DNA from: Dyadobacter fanqingshengii
Lineage (GTDB): Bacteria > Bacteroidota > Bacteroidia > Cytophagales > Spirosomataceae
DNA: 64,000 bases
Assembly (NCBI RefSeq): GCF_023822005.2
Contig: NZ_CP098806.1
Location: forward strand, 744,001-808,000
Direction: 5' to 3'
Notes under the pieces: model-generated
What the model was told of the DNA's origin: nothing
Databases searched by the model: none
What the model saw: only the letters and a program-made list of their open reading frames with translations
Shown: positions 18,801 through 26,600 of the stretch, piece by piece
Layout: each line of letters opens with the position of its first letter
Numbering within the stretch: position 1 is the first letter of the stretch
Position numbers and translations under genes: made by a program

Positions 18801-19230
18801 CCGCGCCTGTCAGATCACTTTTCCGGAGTGTCTGATAACCCACAGCCACCACCTCGTCCAGCATCATGGCATCCTGCTTCAACTGGATATTCAACGGCTT
18901 TTCGTCCGAAATCACCACCTCATGCGCAAGGAAACCGACAAATGAAAACACTAGCGTAGAACCCACGGCAGCCTCGATAACGAACTCCCCGTTCACATCT
19001 GTCACAGCGCCATGACTGTTGTTCCCTTTTTCAATGACCGTAACACCCAGCAACGGATCTCCGTTGTCGTCAAGCACACGGCCCGTCACCCGGATTTTCG
19101 GTGCCTGCGTCCCGGCGTCAATGTTAGATTCATGGTGCATTGGCGTGGCCGCCCTTGTGGGGCTAAACGCACTGAAAACCAAAGAACCAGCAATCACCAC
19201 AGGAACAATGGGTAAAAGTAGTTTTTTCAT
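15871..19230 (-). CDS. SusC/RagA-family TonB-dependent outer membrane transporter
   Basis: 1119 residues. After a signal peptide come a carboxypeptidase-regulatory-like domain (~45-125, VTGRVLDDNGDPLLGVTVIEKG), a plug domain (~130-240, with VRGVGSINASSDPLYVIDGYPAG and SAAIYGSRAAGGVVLITTKRG) and a long 22-strand-type barrel ending in an aromatic residue (ITF), as outer membrane barrels do. It transports a ligand delivered by SusD using TonB energy. First gene of a likely four-gene operon. A terminator-like hairpin lies 60-80 bp upstream in its leader. There is no sigma/anti-sigma pair or hybrid regulator beside it. Confidence 0.95.
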   Translation of the reverse strand: MKKLLLPIVPVVIAGSLVFSAFSPTRAATPMHHESNIDAGTQAPKIRVTGRVLDDNGDPLLGVTVIEKGNNSHGAVTDVNGEFVIEAAVGSTLVFSFVGFLAHEVVISDEKPLNIQLKQDAMMLDEVVAVGYQTLRKSDLTGAVSSVKAKELNLTTPTVGQALVGKVAGVQISQVSGAPYVGTKIRVRGVGSINASSDPLYVIDGYPAGNDVFINPNDIESIDILKDAASAAIYGSRAAGGVVLITTKRGKEGKGKLEYDYQFGVHQLAKKVDMLNSSEFAQLLIDGRNNTYRDLMVSGGKPWNDAMFSDDNATRIKNLGGSAGSVSIPNEIYDFASQRLITPKYNTDWQDELYRNAPVSRHNISFSGGQKGLRYAISGGHLTQQGIILSTKQERTNFRANIDADVNKKLKVGANLAYTYNTNREVQEGRFNQGPILGALVYMPIFKAYNEDGSLAKNEAAAASAGFGLQSIENPVALATETHINRAGQRGTYNGFATFEIIKDLNFKVNLGLQTYNEKYEYYLPTSLSSGANPPGSPQAIAAANSVARTVSFMDKLAEFTLNYKKTWGKHNFDGLVGYTAQQNNRDVISVTARGFQNDRIEEITGKGADAIYFGLNSGNPEGDGTGKTNWTLLSYLARAVYNFDNKYYLTASFRTDGSSRFGPNNRWGSFPSVSAGWNISNEPFYNDLLGKASTMKLRASWGLSGNNNIGNYNFLQTMAAPGGVVFGNGSVNTALWAEGIKDQNLGWESTSQYNVGLDLGLFEDRLSIIANYYLSRSYNLLFNQPLSAISGSSTILTNLKNSKVQNTGFDIQADARVISKRDFNLNISGNFSVNRNKVLDMGGANTILSTGAERSYITHITQQGQPIGMFYGFKVKGMVRESDMENLAADNVAYNASTQKFPAGYVLKGPARSTASTNPLRPGDLYFEDINGDGVVNDTDKQVIGTPHPKFTYGFAISASYKNFDFSSSFNGIYGNQVLDGQDYYIFNMEGSGNQYSKVLNRYRSEAEPGDGKIYRAARGGTQSNSTRLSTFYLQDGSFLRCTNLTLAYNFPQIAQISKNAISNLRIYVGVDNAFTLTKYLGYNPEVDYNNGSNLTPGVDYGKYPLARAYNIGARITF

Positions 19231-19291
19231 AAAATGATTATAAATTTAATTTTTACAAGATGGGCGCTTTGACTTCTCACGATTTAAACAC

Positions 19292-19313
19292 AAAAAAACG
19301 CCCATTAAGGGCG
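19292..19313 (-). terminator. Intrinsic terminator hairpin in the susC leader
   Basis: Read on the minus strand, a GC-only stem (CGCCC / GGGCG) with loop TTAAT is followed by seven T. It sits 62-83 bp before the susC start and 350 bp after the carboxylesterase stop. It could end the carboxylesterase message or act as an attenuator in the susC leader; the proximity to susC favours a leader role. Confidence 0.55.
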
Positions 19314-19662
19314 CAAAATTAGTTTCGCAGTGTTACGTCACTACGCGATAAGTGTTAAGATAATGTGAATTTTACAAGAAGGGATTTTAAAATCTGGTCC
19401 ATTGGCAAAGAGCGCAATGCTGATGGACAACGCGTTATTACCCTCAGGTTATGGATTTGTTATGAAAGAGTGTAGTTGTAAGCCACGGATGAGTGCAGGT
19501 TGACCGTGAGTGAGGCAACTGTTTATCGGTTCAGGCTGATTGTAGAAAAATTTATCGATTTCACGGAGCATATAAATAGGTGTCTAGTTTCAATTGGATA
19601 AGGTTACAGTGTTAGAGGTAAGTTAATGCTCTAAAATTACGTGACACTATTGCTATAACACA
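19314..19662. other. Non-coding gap between carboxylesterase and susC
   Basis: About 350 bases with no convincing reading frame, no tRNA and no repeat. I looked for CAAAnnTA (a minus-strand -7 box) and found no good match, so the susC promoter is not placed. The region ends at the terminator-like hairpin at 19292-19313. Confidence 0.5.
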
Positions 19663-21324
19663 CTACAATTTACCAATGGATCGCCACATTGCCAGCTCTG
19701 TGGAATATCTGTCGTTAATGACCTCGCATTTGTCAGCAATCCGCATCATTGGCCTGTCTTTCAGGTTATAAGCTGGCCACGCGGGCACATCCTTAGCCGC
19801 AGGTTTGCCTGTTCTGGCGAATGTTGTCCAAAGTTCGGCAAAATGGTGAGAAGCAACGAAGCGTTCGGGCCGGTTGCCGCCGAAGAAACTTTCCTTGGGT
19901 GCAGAGCCGTCCCTGGGCGGGATCTCATTGTTGAATTTAAAAGAAATATCCATTGCATGCGGCGTGCCCATGGCATAGTCTGTTCCCGGAATTTTTTTCT
20001 CGGATTTATAGCCAAAATTGTAAAGATAAACCGGCGCGCCGTTCTGTTTCGTCTTCTTTTCTGCAATGTCGATAGAGCCCAGGCCCATCATGGTAATGGA
20101 GGAAATGGCCACGAAAATGTCTGGCGCGGTTGCATCAGGGCTGGCTTTCCGGTAGGCTTCGATCACCGTTTGTGTGTCTTGCCCATATTGCGGTTCAAGC
20201 TTCTTTTGCAAACCGTCAAAATCCATTTTAAATGATTCGGTATCTTTGCGTTCCCACGCAAAGAAGGTGTATTCATCTTCATTCCAGCCAACCAAAAGAG
20301 GCTTATCCTTTGAAATCGCAGGAGCACCCGGATCAAACGGATGAGTAGGCAGCACGATCCCGTCAACAACCGGCCCAAATCCACCCAACCGGCCCTGCAT
20401 TGTGCCTCTTTTGCTGTTTCTTTCCTGAAATGGCGGGACAAAAGGCAGTTTGGCTTGCATCGCCAGTAAGTCGGCGGTTGGCACTTCCAGTAATTTTTTC
20501 CAGTTGTTGCGAGAAATGTTTAGTTCTTTCAAAAGCATTGCTGTCGTTTTTGCGGCGGTTTCTTTGGACAGCATCCGCACGCCAGGCCCACTTTCAATGG
20601 ATGCTTTGTTGAAGTAAGGAGCAGCTTCCGGCATGGCGTACAGGCAGGAAGTTTTAGCGCCGCCACCGGACTCGCCAAATATCATGACATTGTTGGGATC
20701 GCCGCCGAATTGAGCAATATTTTCATGCACCCATTTCAACCCGGCTGCAATGTCCAGAACCCCCATGTTCCGAGACCCGGCATATTGCTCACCTCCAAGT
20801 TCATCCAGATACAAAAATCCCAGCAAACCCAGGCGGTGATTGGTTTGCACAACAACGACATCAAAGTTGCGCGCCAGATTACCGCCGTCCTGCCCGGCTG
20901 AGGCACCCGAGCCAATCACAAAACCACCGCCGTGACTGTAAAACATGACCGGACGCTTTTTGTTATCATTGGCCGGCGTCCACACGTTCAAAAAAAGGCA
21001 GTCCTCGGAAGGCGTAGGCTCATTCCGGCGAGGCGATTGAATGGCAGGCGCACCAAATTCAAGCGCATCCCGAACGCCGGTCCATTTTGCCAGTGGCGCC
21101 GGACGACGGAATCGTCTGTCACCAGAAACTTTACCGCCATACGGAATGCCCTTGAATACATTGACTCCATCATTTCGGGCGCCTTTTATTTTTCCGAGGG
21201 TTGTTTCAGTTTCAACAAATTCTTCCCCTCTGCCGGATTGCAGAAAGCCAAATTGCGGGATGGAAATGGCAACGGTTGCCAGCGATATTTTGGATAAGAA
21301 TTCTCTTCTGTATATTGGCGCCAT
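19663..21324 (-). CDS. Exported type-B carboxylesterase
   Basis: About 553 residues. I start at the ATG at 21324 (MAPIYRREFLSKISLATVAIS), which gives a Tat/Sec-type signal; the frame is open a further 30 codons upstream but these look unlike coding sequence. Family marks: ETTLGKIKG and FKGIPYGG at the N-terminus, EDCLFLNVWTP, oxyanion YSHGGGFVIGSG, nucleophile FGESGGGAKTS, acid region GWNEDEYTFF and catalytic His in MGTPHAMDISFKF. It should cleave carboxylic esters in the periplasm. The gap of 157 bp to the lipoprotein gene upstream leaves operon membership open. Confidence 0.88.
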   Translation of the reverse strand: MAPIYRREFLSKISLATVAISIPQFGFLQSGRGEEFVETETTLGKIKGARNDGVNVFKGIPYGGKVSGDRRFRRPAPLAKWTGVRDALEFGAPAIQSPRRNEPTPSEDCLFLNVWTPANDNKKRPVMFYSHGGGFVIGSGASAGQDGGNLARNFDVVVVQTNHRLGLLGFLYLDELGGEQYAGSRNMGVLDIAAGLKWVHENIAQFGGDPNNVMIFGESGGGAKTSCLYAMPEAAPYFNKASIESGPGVRMLSKETAAKTTAMLLKELNISRNNWKKLLEVPTADLLAMQAKLPFVPPFQERNSKRGTMQGRLGGFGPVVDGIVLPTHPFDPGAPAISKDKPLLVGWNEDEYTFFAWERKDTESFKMDFDGLQKKLEPQYGQDTQTVIEAYRKASPDATAPDIFVAISSITMMGLGSIDIAEKKTKQNGAPVYLYNFGYKSEKKIPGTDYAMGTPHAMDISFKFNNEIPPRDGSAPKESFFGGNRPERFVASHHFAELWTTFARTGKPAAKDVPAWPAYNLKDRPMMRIADKCEVINDRYSTELAMWRSIGKL

Positions 21325-21481
21325 AGTAATTGCAATCAGGGTTTGGTTAATCTTTTGAAGGCAAATGACTTCTTGGCAACAATACAAAAGAATATGGGTA
21401 AAGTCTAATTGCAAAATCTAAGTTCGCAATAAATATTTCTTATCAGGTGTGCTGCTTTCACCACCAATTGGAATCAATATA

Positions 21482-22279
21482 CTACTGCACTGCTGATGGT
21501 TCGCTGTAAAAGAAGTCATCCATCACAACCAGATCATTCTCGGCATTATCGGCATATTTATTACTGATCGCGGATGAACCGGAAGTAATGGTGACTTTGG
21601 TAATTTTACTATCAGGGAAAACAGCTCCTAAAAAAGAAAAGCCTTTGTCGTCTTTTCTGATGGGTGCAGCAAACTTTCCTAGGCTTTTATCACCCTCGAA
21701 AAATTCCAAAGTGGTAGAATTTGCTTTGTCGACATCTGACAATACGACGCCAAATCCTTTGACAAAAGCCGCCGTTGCTGTCCCCGGAACTTTGAATGTC
21801 ACATCCATTTTGTTACTTCCCGTGGCAGCGAATGTACGTGCGGGACTAAACGCATTGAACTGGTCTTTGTAATTTGAAACCAGATCACTGAAATTTTTAT
21901 CGCTAATCCGTAGTCCATTTCCAGGAGTAGAGAAAATCGCTCCACGTTTTCTTCCAGCTGCAACAGCAGGATCAGTACTATTAAAAAAGTCGCCCGGGAA
22001 ATTGTCTGTATTGGTCTGATTGTCAGGCACTGCATCCCAGTTAATCTCGCGGCGCCCGGTAGTCTGGCCTGGCGTTGTGTTCAGCTGGTCTCCAAGTAAG
22101 CTCCTGAAAGATGCTATTTGTGCAGTGATATCTCCGCTGCCTTTAACTTCGGTAAAGTTAACAGAAGGTGCCGGGATTTCGGGCTCGTCATTGTTTGAGC
22201 TGCAAGCGGACATGAACGCAATGCAGGTAAATAATCCCGCATTTTTAATAGCTGTTTTTACAGAAAATTGAGATTTCAT
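21482..22279 (-). CDS. Secreted lipoprotein of unknown function
   Basis: About 265 residues, starting at the ATG at 22279 (MKSQFSVKTAIKNAG) so that the lipobox MSAC falls at the usual place; an upstream ATG would add 20 unlikely residues. After a Ser/Asn/Pro-rich linker the protein has a mixed region with NFPGDFFNSTDPAV and a C-terminal beta-rich domain (VKGFGVVLSDVD, FFEGDKSLGKF, FLGAVFPDSKITKVTI, DLVVMDDFFY). That pattern resembles the jelly-roll domains seen in PEP-CTERM/choice-of-anchor proteins. No catalytic motif is seen. Probably surface or periplasmic binding; I do not assign a function. Confidence 0.72.
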   Translation of the reverse strand: MKSQFSVKTAIKNAGLFTCIAFMSACSSNNDEPEIPAPSVNFTEVKGSGDITAQIASFRSLLGDQLNTTPGQTTGRREINWDAVPDNQTNTDNFPGDFFNSTDPAVAAGRKRGAIFSTPGNGLRISDKNFSDLVSNYKDQFNAFSPARTFAATGSNKMDVTFKVPGTATAAFVKGFGVVLSDVDKANSTTLEFFEGDKSLGKFAAPIRKDDKGFSFLGAVFPDSKITKVTITSGSSAISNKYADNAENDLVVMDDFFYSEPSAVQ

Positions 22280-22363
22280 AAAGGTGTTTTGATTGAGTTG
22301 TTTAAACTTTTTTGATGCTGACAAAAGTATTGGATGCATGGTCGCGCAAATTGAAATAAATGC

Positions 22364-22390
22364 TAAAAACTATAAAAAAGTATAAAAATG
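22364..22390 (+). promoter_or_regulatory. Phased A-tract motif, left copy (shared with 29362-29388)
   Basis: Three direct units ~10 bp apart (TAAAAAC, TATAAAAAAG, TATAAAAATG). 24 of 27 bases match the copy on the other strand at 29362-29388. It lies in the divergent gap, 85 bp from the lipoprotein start and 208 bp before the response regulator start. Spacing of one helical turn fits tandem binding by an OmpR-type regulator or intrinsic DNA bending. Confidence 0.45.
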
Positions 22391-22598
22391 CCTGCACTCA
22401 GAATTGCGTCTAACTAACTGATAAGCAAGTTACTGCAATGCACGGGTACATTGCGGAAGCATACGCCGTAGTTTGGATTTAATCAGGATTTGGGAAACCA
22501 AACCATTTAATAAGAAATCGGAAAAAAGCGGAGTACGGCAGTAATAATATCCTAGTTTTGAAGCTTTGAATATTACTGTTTGCACTAAACTCAACACA

Positions 22599-23303
22599 AT
22601 GGAAATCCCGAGCTTGTTACTGATCGACGACGAGGTTCAGTATAGCGAATTGACCAAAGAGTATCTCGAAATGAAAGGTTGTAAAGTCATGCTGAAGCAC
22701 GATGGACAGGCCGGGCTCGATGCTTTTAAGCTGCATGCGTTTGACCTCTGCGTTCTGGACATTAAAATGCCAAAAAAGGACGGTTTCACGCTGGCGGAGG
22801 AGATCAAGGAACTGAATGAAACGACCCCGATTATTTTCCTGACAGGGCAATCGCTAAAAGAGGACAAGATCAAAGGACTGACCCTTGGTGCGGACGATTA
22901 TCTCACAAAACCATTCAGTATGGAAGAGCTCTACCTCCGGATCCGCGCCATTTTGAAAAGGGTGAAAGTACAGGAAAAAGCAATTGTAATAGATCAATAT
23001 CAGTGGGGCCACTCCAAATTTGATCTGGAACTCCGGGAACTTACCGTTGCCGGCAAAAGGATCAAGCTCACTTCCATAGAATCCAAATTGCTGAAATTGT
23101 TCTGCGAAAATCAAAACAAAGTCCTGACCCGGGACGCGGCAATGATGGGAATTTGGGGCGATGAGGAGCATTACCGGGGATATAGTCTCAATGTGTATGT
23201 CAGCAAGCTTCGCAAATTCCTGAAACCTGATACTTCTGTCGAGATCCTGAATCTGCATGGAGAGGGATACAAGCTGGTATATAAACAAAGTGTGGCCGGA
23301 TGA
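22599..23303 (+). CDS. OmpR-family response regulator
   Basis: 234 residues from the ATG at 22599 (MEIPSLLLIDDE); an upstream TTG would add 11 residues ahead of the conserved start and is less likely. Receiver domain ~5-118 with acidic pocket Asp10-Asp11, phosphoacceptor Asp54 (CVLDIKMP) and Lys in YLTKPF. A winged-helix effector domain follows (~135-232: LTSIESKLLKLFCENQNKVLTRD, SLNVYVSKLRKFL, LHGEGYKL). The stop overlaps the start of the Hpt gene (ATGA). It is the likely output of the relay formed with the Hpt protein and the convergent giant hybrid kinase. Confidence 0.93.
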   Translation: MEIPSLLLIDDEVQYSELTKEYLEMKGCKVMLKHDGQAGLDAFKLHAFDLCVLDIKMPKKDGFTLAEEIKELNETTPIIFLTGQSLKEDKIKGLTLGADDYLTKPFSMEELYLRIRAILKRVKVQEKAIVIDQYQWGHSKFDLELRELTVAGKRIKLTSIESKLLKLFCENQNKVLTRDAAMMGIWGDEEHYRGYSLNVYVSKLRKFLKPDTSVEILNLHGEGYKLVYKQSVAG

Positions 23304-23626
23304 TGGATCTGTCGCTGTTGAAAAGCCTGATGTCAGGCGACGAAAAGCTCGTTGGTCACTTCGTGTCAATCTTTAAAATACAAGTCCCAAGTCAGGTTAA
23401 AGCATTGCCCGGCCTTTGTGCAAACGAGGATTGGGAAGAGCTTTCGATTACTTTCCACAGTTTGAAAAGCCAGTTTAGCTACGTTGGGGTCAATGATCTT
23501 GCCGAACAGCTGAGGGAGATGGAAGAAAGGGTTGACAATGGTGAAACAGGCTCAATCGCCTTCCTGATCAGCGATTTTACCCACAGCTTTCATCAATTCT
23601 GGCAAATGCAATTTCCTGATAACTGA
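23300..23626 (+). CDS. Stand-alone Hpt phosphotransfer protein
   Basis: 108 residues, all helical, with the Hpt signature ITFHSLKSQFSYVG; His53 is the phosphoacceptor and Lys56 is the usual neighbour. The GDEKLVGHFVSIF block near the N-terminus fits the first helix of the bundle. It overlaps the response regulator gene by 4 bp and ends 11 bp from the convergent hybrid kinase, whose C-terminal receiver lacks its own Hpt domain. The order receiver of the kinase, Hpt, OmpR regulator gives a full four-step phosphorelay. Cytoplasmic. Confidence 0.85.
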   Translation: MMDLSLLKSLMSGDEKLVGHFVSIFKIQVPSQVKALPGLCANEDWEELSITFHSLKSQFSYVGVNDLAEQLREMEERVDNGETGSIAFLISDFTHSFHQFWQMQFPDN

Positions 23627-23637
23627 AATTGCAGGCA

Positions 23638-26600
23638 TTAAGAAGTTTGTTCCAGGTGCTTTGACGCTTCCAGCAACTTCCTGATCTTATATTTCAGTTT
23701 TTTGGCTTCAATGGGTTTGGTAATATAATCGTCCATACCCGCATTCCGGCACTTCTGCGCCTCCGCCGGATTGGCGTTGGAAGTGAACGCAAGGATGGGG
23801 GTATTTTTGTCTTTTTCTCTCCCACGGATCGCCTGCGTGGCCTTGTATCCATCCATAACCGGCATTTTCACATCCATTAAAATGATATCAAAACTGGCTT
23901 CGTCAAGTTTTTCCAGTGCGATGGCTCCATTATCCGCAATGGTGACCCGCACATTCTGGATGATTTTTTTCAAAGTTTCCTCCGCCACCACCTGATTGAA
24001 CAGGTTGTCTTCAACCAGCAGAATATTTACGCCCGAAAGGGTTTTTTCGTTGTCTTCATCTTCAACATGCTCGCCGGGGTTACAGATTTCGAAAGTCAGA
24101 TTAAAACTGAACTTTGTTCCTGTTCCTATCTTGCTATTGACCTGCATGCTGCCGCCCTGTTCTTCCACCAGCTTTTTGGCAATAAACAAACCCAAGCCTG
24201 TTCCCGATTGCTTGGTGTTCAAATCATCGTCAATGCGGGTGAAGGTTTCAAAAATGTAAGCCAGCTTGTCCTGCGCAATGCCGATGCCGGTATCCGTCAC
24301 TTCAAAAAGCAGCTCCTCATTCTCATGGTCGCGGGTTACTACACTTACCCTGATCGACACAGCCCCATTGTCGGTAAACTTCACCGCATTACCTGCCAGG
24401 TTAAGTAAAATCTGGTGCAACCGGATGGGGTCTCCGATCAATTGCGGGCTTACATCATCGTCGACATTGATTTCTAGTTTGAGTCCTTTTTCCTCCGCAA
24501 TCACTCTCAGGATATAGCCCAGCCGGTTCATCCGGTCGCGGACTTGAAATGGTTTATTGGCAAATGAAAATTTGCCCGCCTCGATTTTGGAGTAGTCTAA
24601 TATATCGTTGATAATGGCGAGCAGGTTTTCGGAGGAATACCGGATTCCCTTTGCATATTCGGTTTGCTTTTCATTGAGTGGGGTGTCAAAAATCAGTTCG
24701 GACATCCCCAAAATCGCTGTCATAGGTGTTCGGATCTCGTGGCTCATATTCGCAAAAAACTGCTCCTTGAACCTGGATTTCTCCTCTACCAACAGTTTTT
24801 GTCTTTCAATTTCCTCTTTCTGGACCTGAATTTCGGCGGTTCTGACAGCCACTTTTTGTTCCAGTTTCTCATATAAAATCGCATTCTCAATGGAAACGGC
24901 AATCTGCCCGGATAGCAACTTCAAAAGTTGCGTGCGTTCATTGGTAAATACAGCCGTCGCGAGGTTATTTTCAAGATACAGCACGCCCACAAGCTTCCCC
25001 TGATTCAAGGCCGGAATGCATAATGCGGATCGAATTTCTCTTTTTGAAATGACCGGATCATTCTTAAATGCATCGCTGGCAAGCGCGTCGTGCAAGACAA
25101 CATCTGATTTGGTTTGAAAAACATGCTCGATAATGCTGGCAGGAACTTCGTTGGAATCGGATAGGCGCAGCTTGCGAATGTCGCTGACTTCATCGATCAC
25201 AGATCGCCGGGCTTCAATGTATAGTTCGCCGCCCCAGTCCAGGACAAAGTAACCCGATTGCGCACCCGCGTTTTCAATGGCAAACTGCATGAGTTTTTCC
25301 ATTAACCTGCTAAAAACCACCTCGCTTGAAATCGCAGTCGAGGCTTTCATGAGCGTAGCCAGATCCAGTGTGGAAACAATGCTTTCGCCTGTTGCATTTT
25401 TAGAAGCAGGTATTGCAGCCAGATCGGAATTAGCCTGTGAGATTTCGGGGAAATCGGCCAGTAACTGTTGCTCCTTCAATACACAACCCCATTCTTTGTA
25501 ACCGTCCAATGCCGCGCTTAGGTAAGTCAGCGCCATTTTTTGCTGGCCTTTTTCGTGCCAATATCTACCGCAAAGCTCATTGGCAAGCGCCGCTTCATGC
25601 GGGTGCCCGTTTTGATTGGAAGCTTTAATCGCTTTGTCATAGTACGCAGTGGCTTGCTGGCTATTTCCTTTTGCCGCAAAGATTTCTGCCTCTAATAAAT
25701 ACAGCCGCTGTTCAAAATTGATCGGGACCTGCTGCGAAAACTTCCTGAGTTTGTCACAATGTTTGGCCGCTGTTTTCAAATAGGAGGCACGTCGTTGCCC
25801 CGACCTGTAAACAGCCACATTCAGCAGCCCGAAAAAGAATGAAAAAAGCGACTCAAATGGCGTTCCCCGCATGTTTGCTGCATACGGATTGGTATGTTGT
25901 GCATGCGCCAATCCTTTCTTCAGCTCGCCGGACAGATATGCCAAAACCATCTTGTAAGCAAAGCAGGCAAACATTCTGGACTTGTCTTGTAAGCCATAAA
26001 TGCCGGAGAATGCGTCACCTTCATCGAAATAGTCCCCTGTTAAAATAACTGGGTCCGCGTTCTCGCCCAACAGGTTCGATGCGATCTGGATCAACGGTTC
26101 ATTGCGGTGCGAAACGGCGCCCTTAGAAAGGGATTTGGGTAGCATTTTATAACGCAGCATTTCATGTTTTACCCAATGCAGGTTTTTGCCTGAAAGCAGC
26201 AAATGAAAACTATAAGCGCTTGATGCATAGGAGCAATATTCCACGTCGCCCATTTCGATCCCGGTTTGGTAAGACTGCCGAAGTGGCTCGAGCGCATCAT
26301 TGATATGCTGGCCCGACGACCGGTTGACAATGTTGTAAACCAGAAGCGTACGTGCTTTTGCCGCCGAATTCTCCGTTTTGTCTGCCAGTTTCAACGCCAC
26401 ATTTCCATACCGGTAACCGGCCGGGTGGTTGGTTTCGATAGCGTTGACGATGGCCCCGTAAGTCGCGAAAGTGATTGCAGATTCCGGGGCAATGCCATAT
26501 TTAAGCGATAGCTCTACCATTTTGAGCACCATCAAAGGATAAAGCTCGGAAATGACTGTAAAAACAGTGGCTGTAATATTCTGCAAGATCCGCATGGCAG

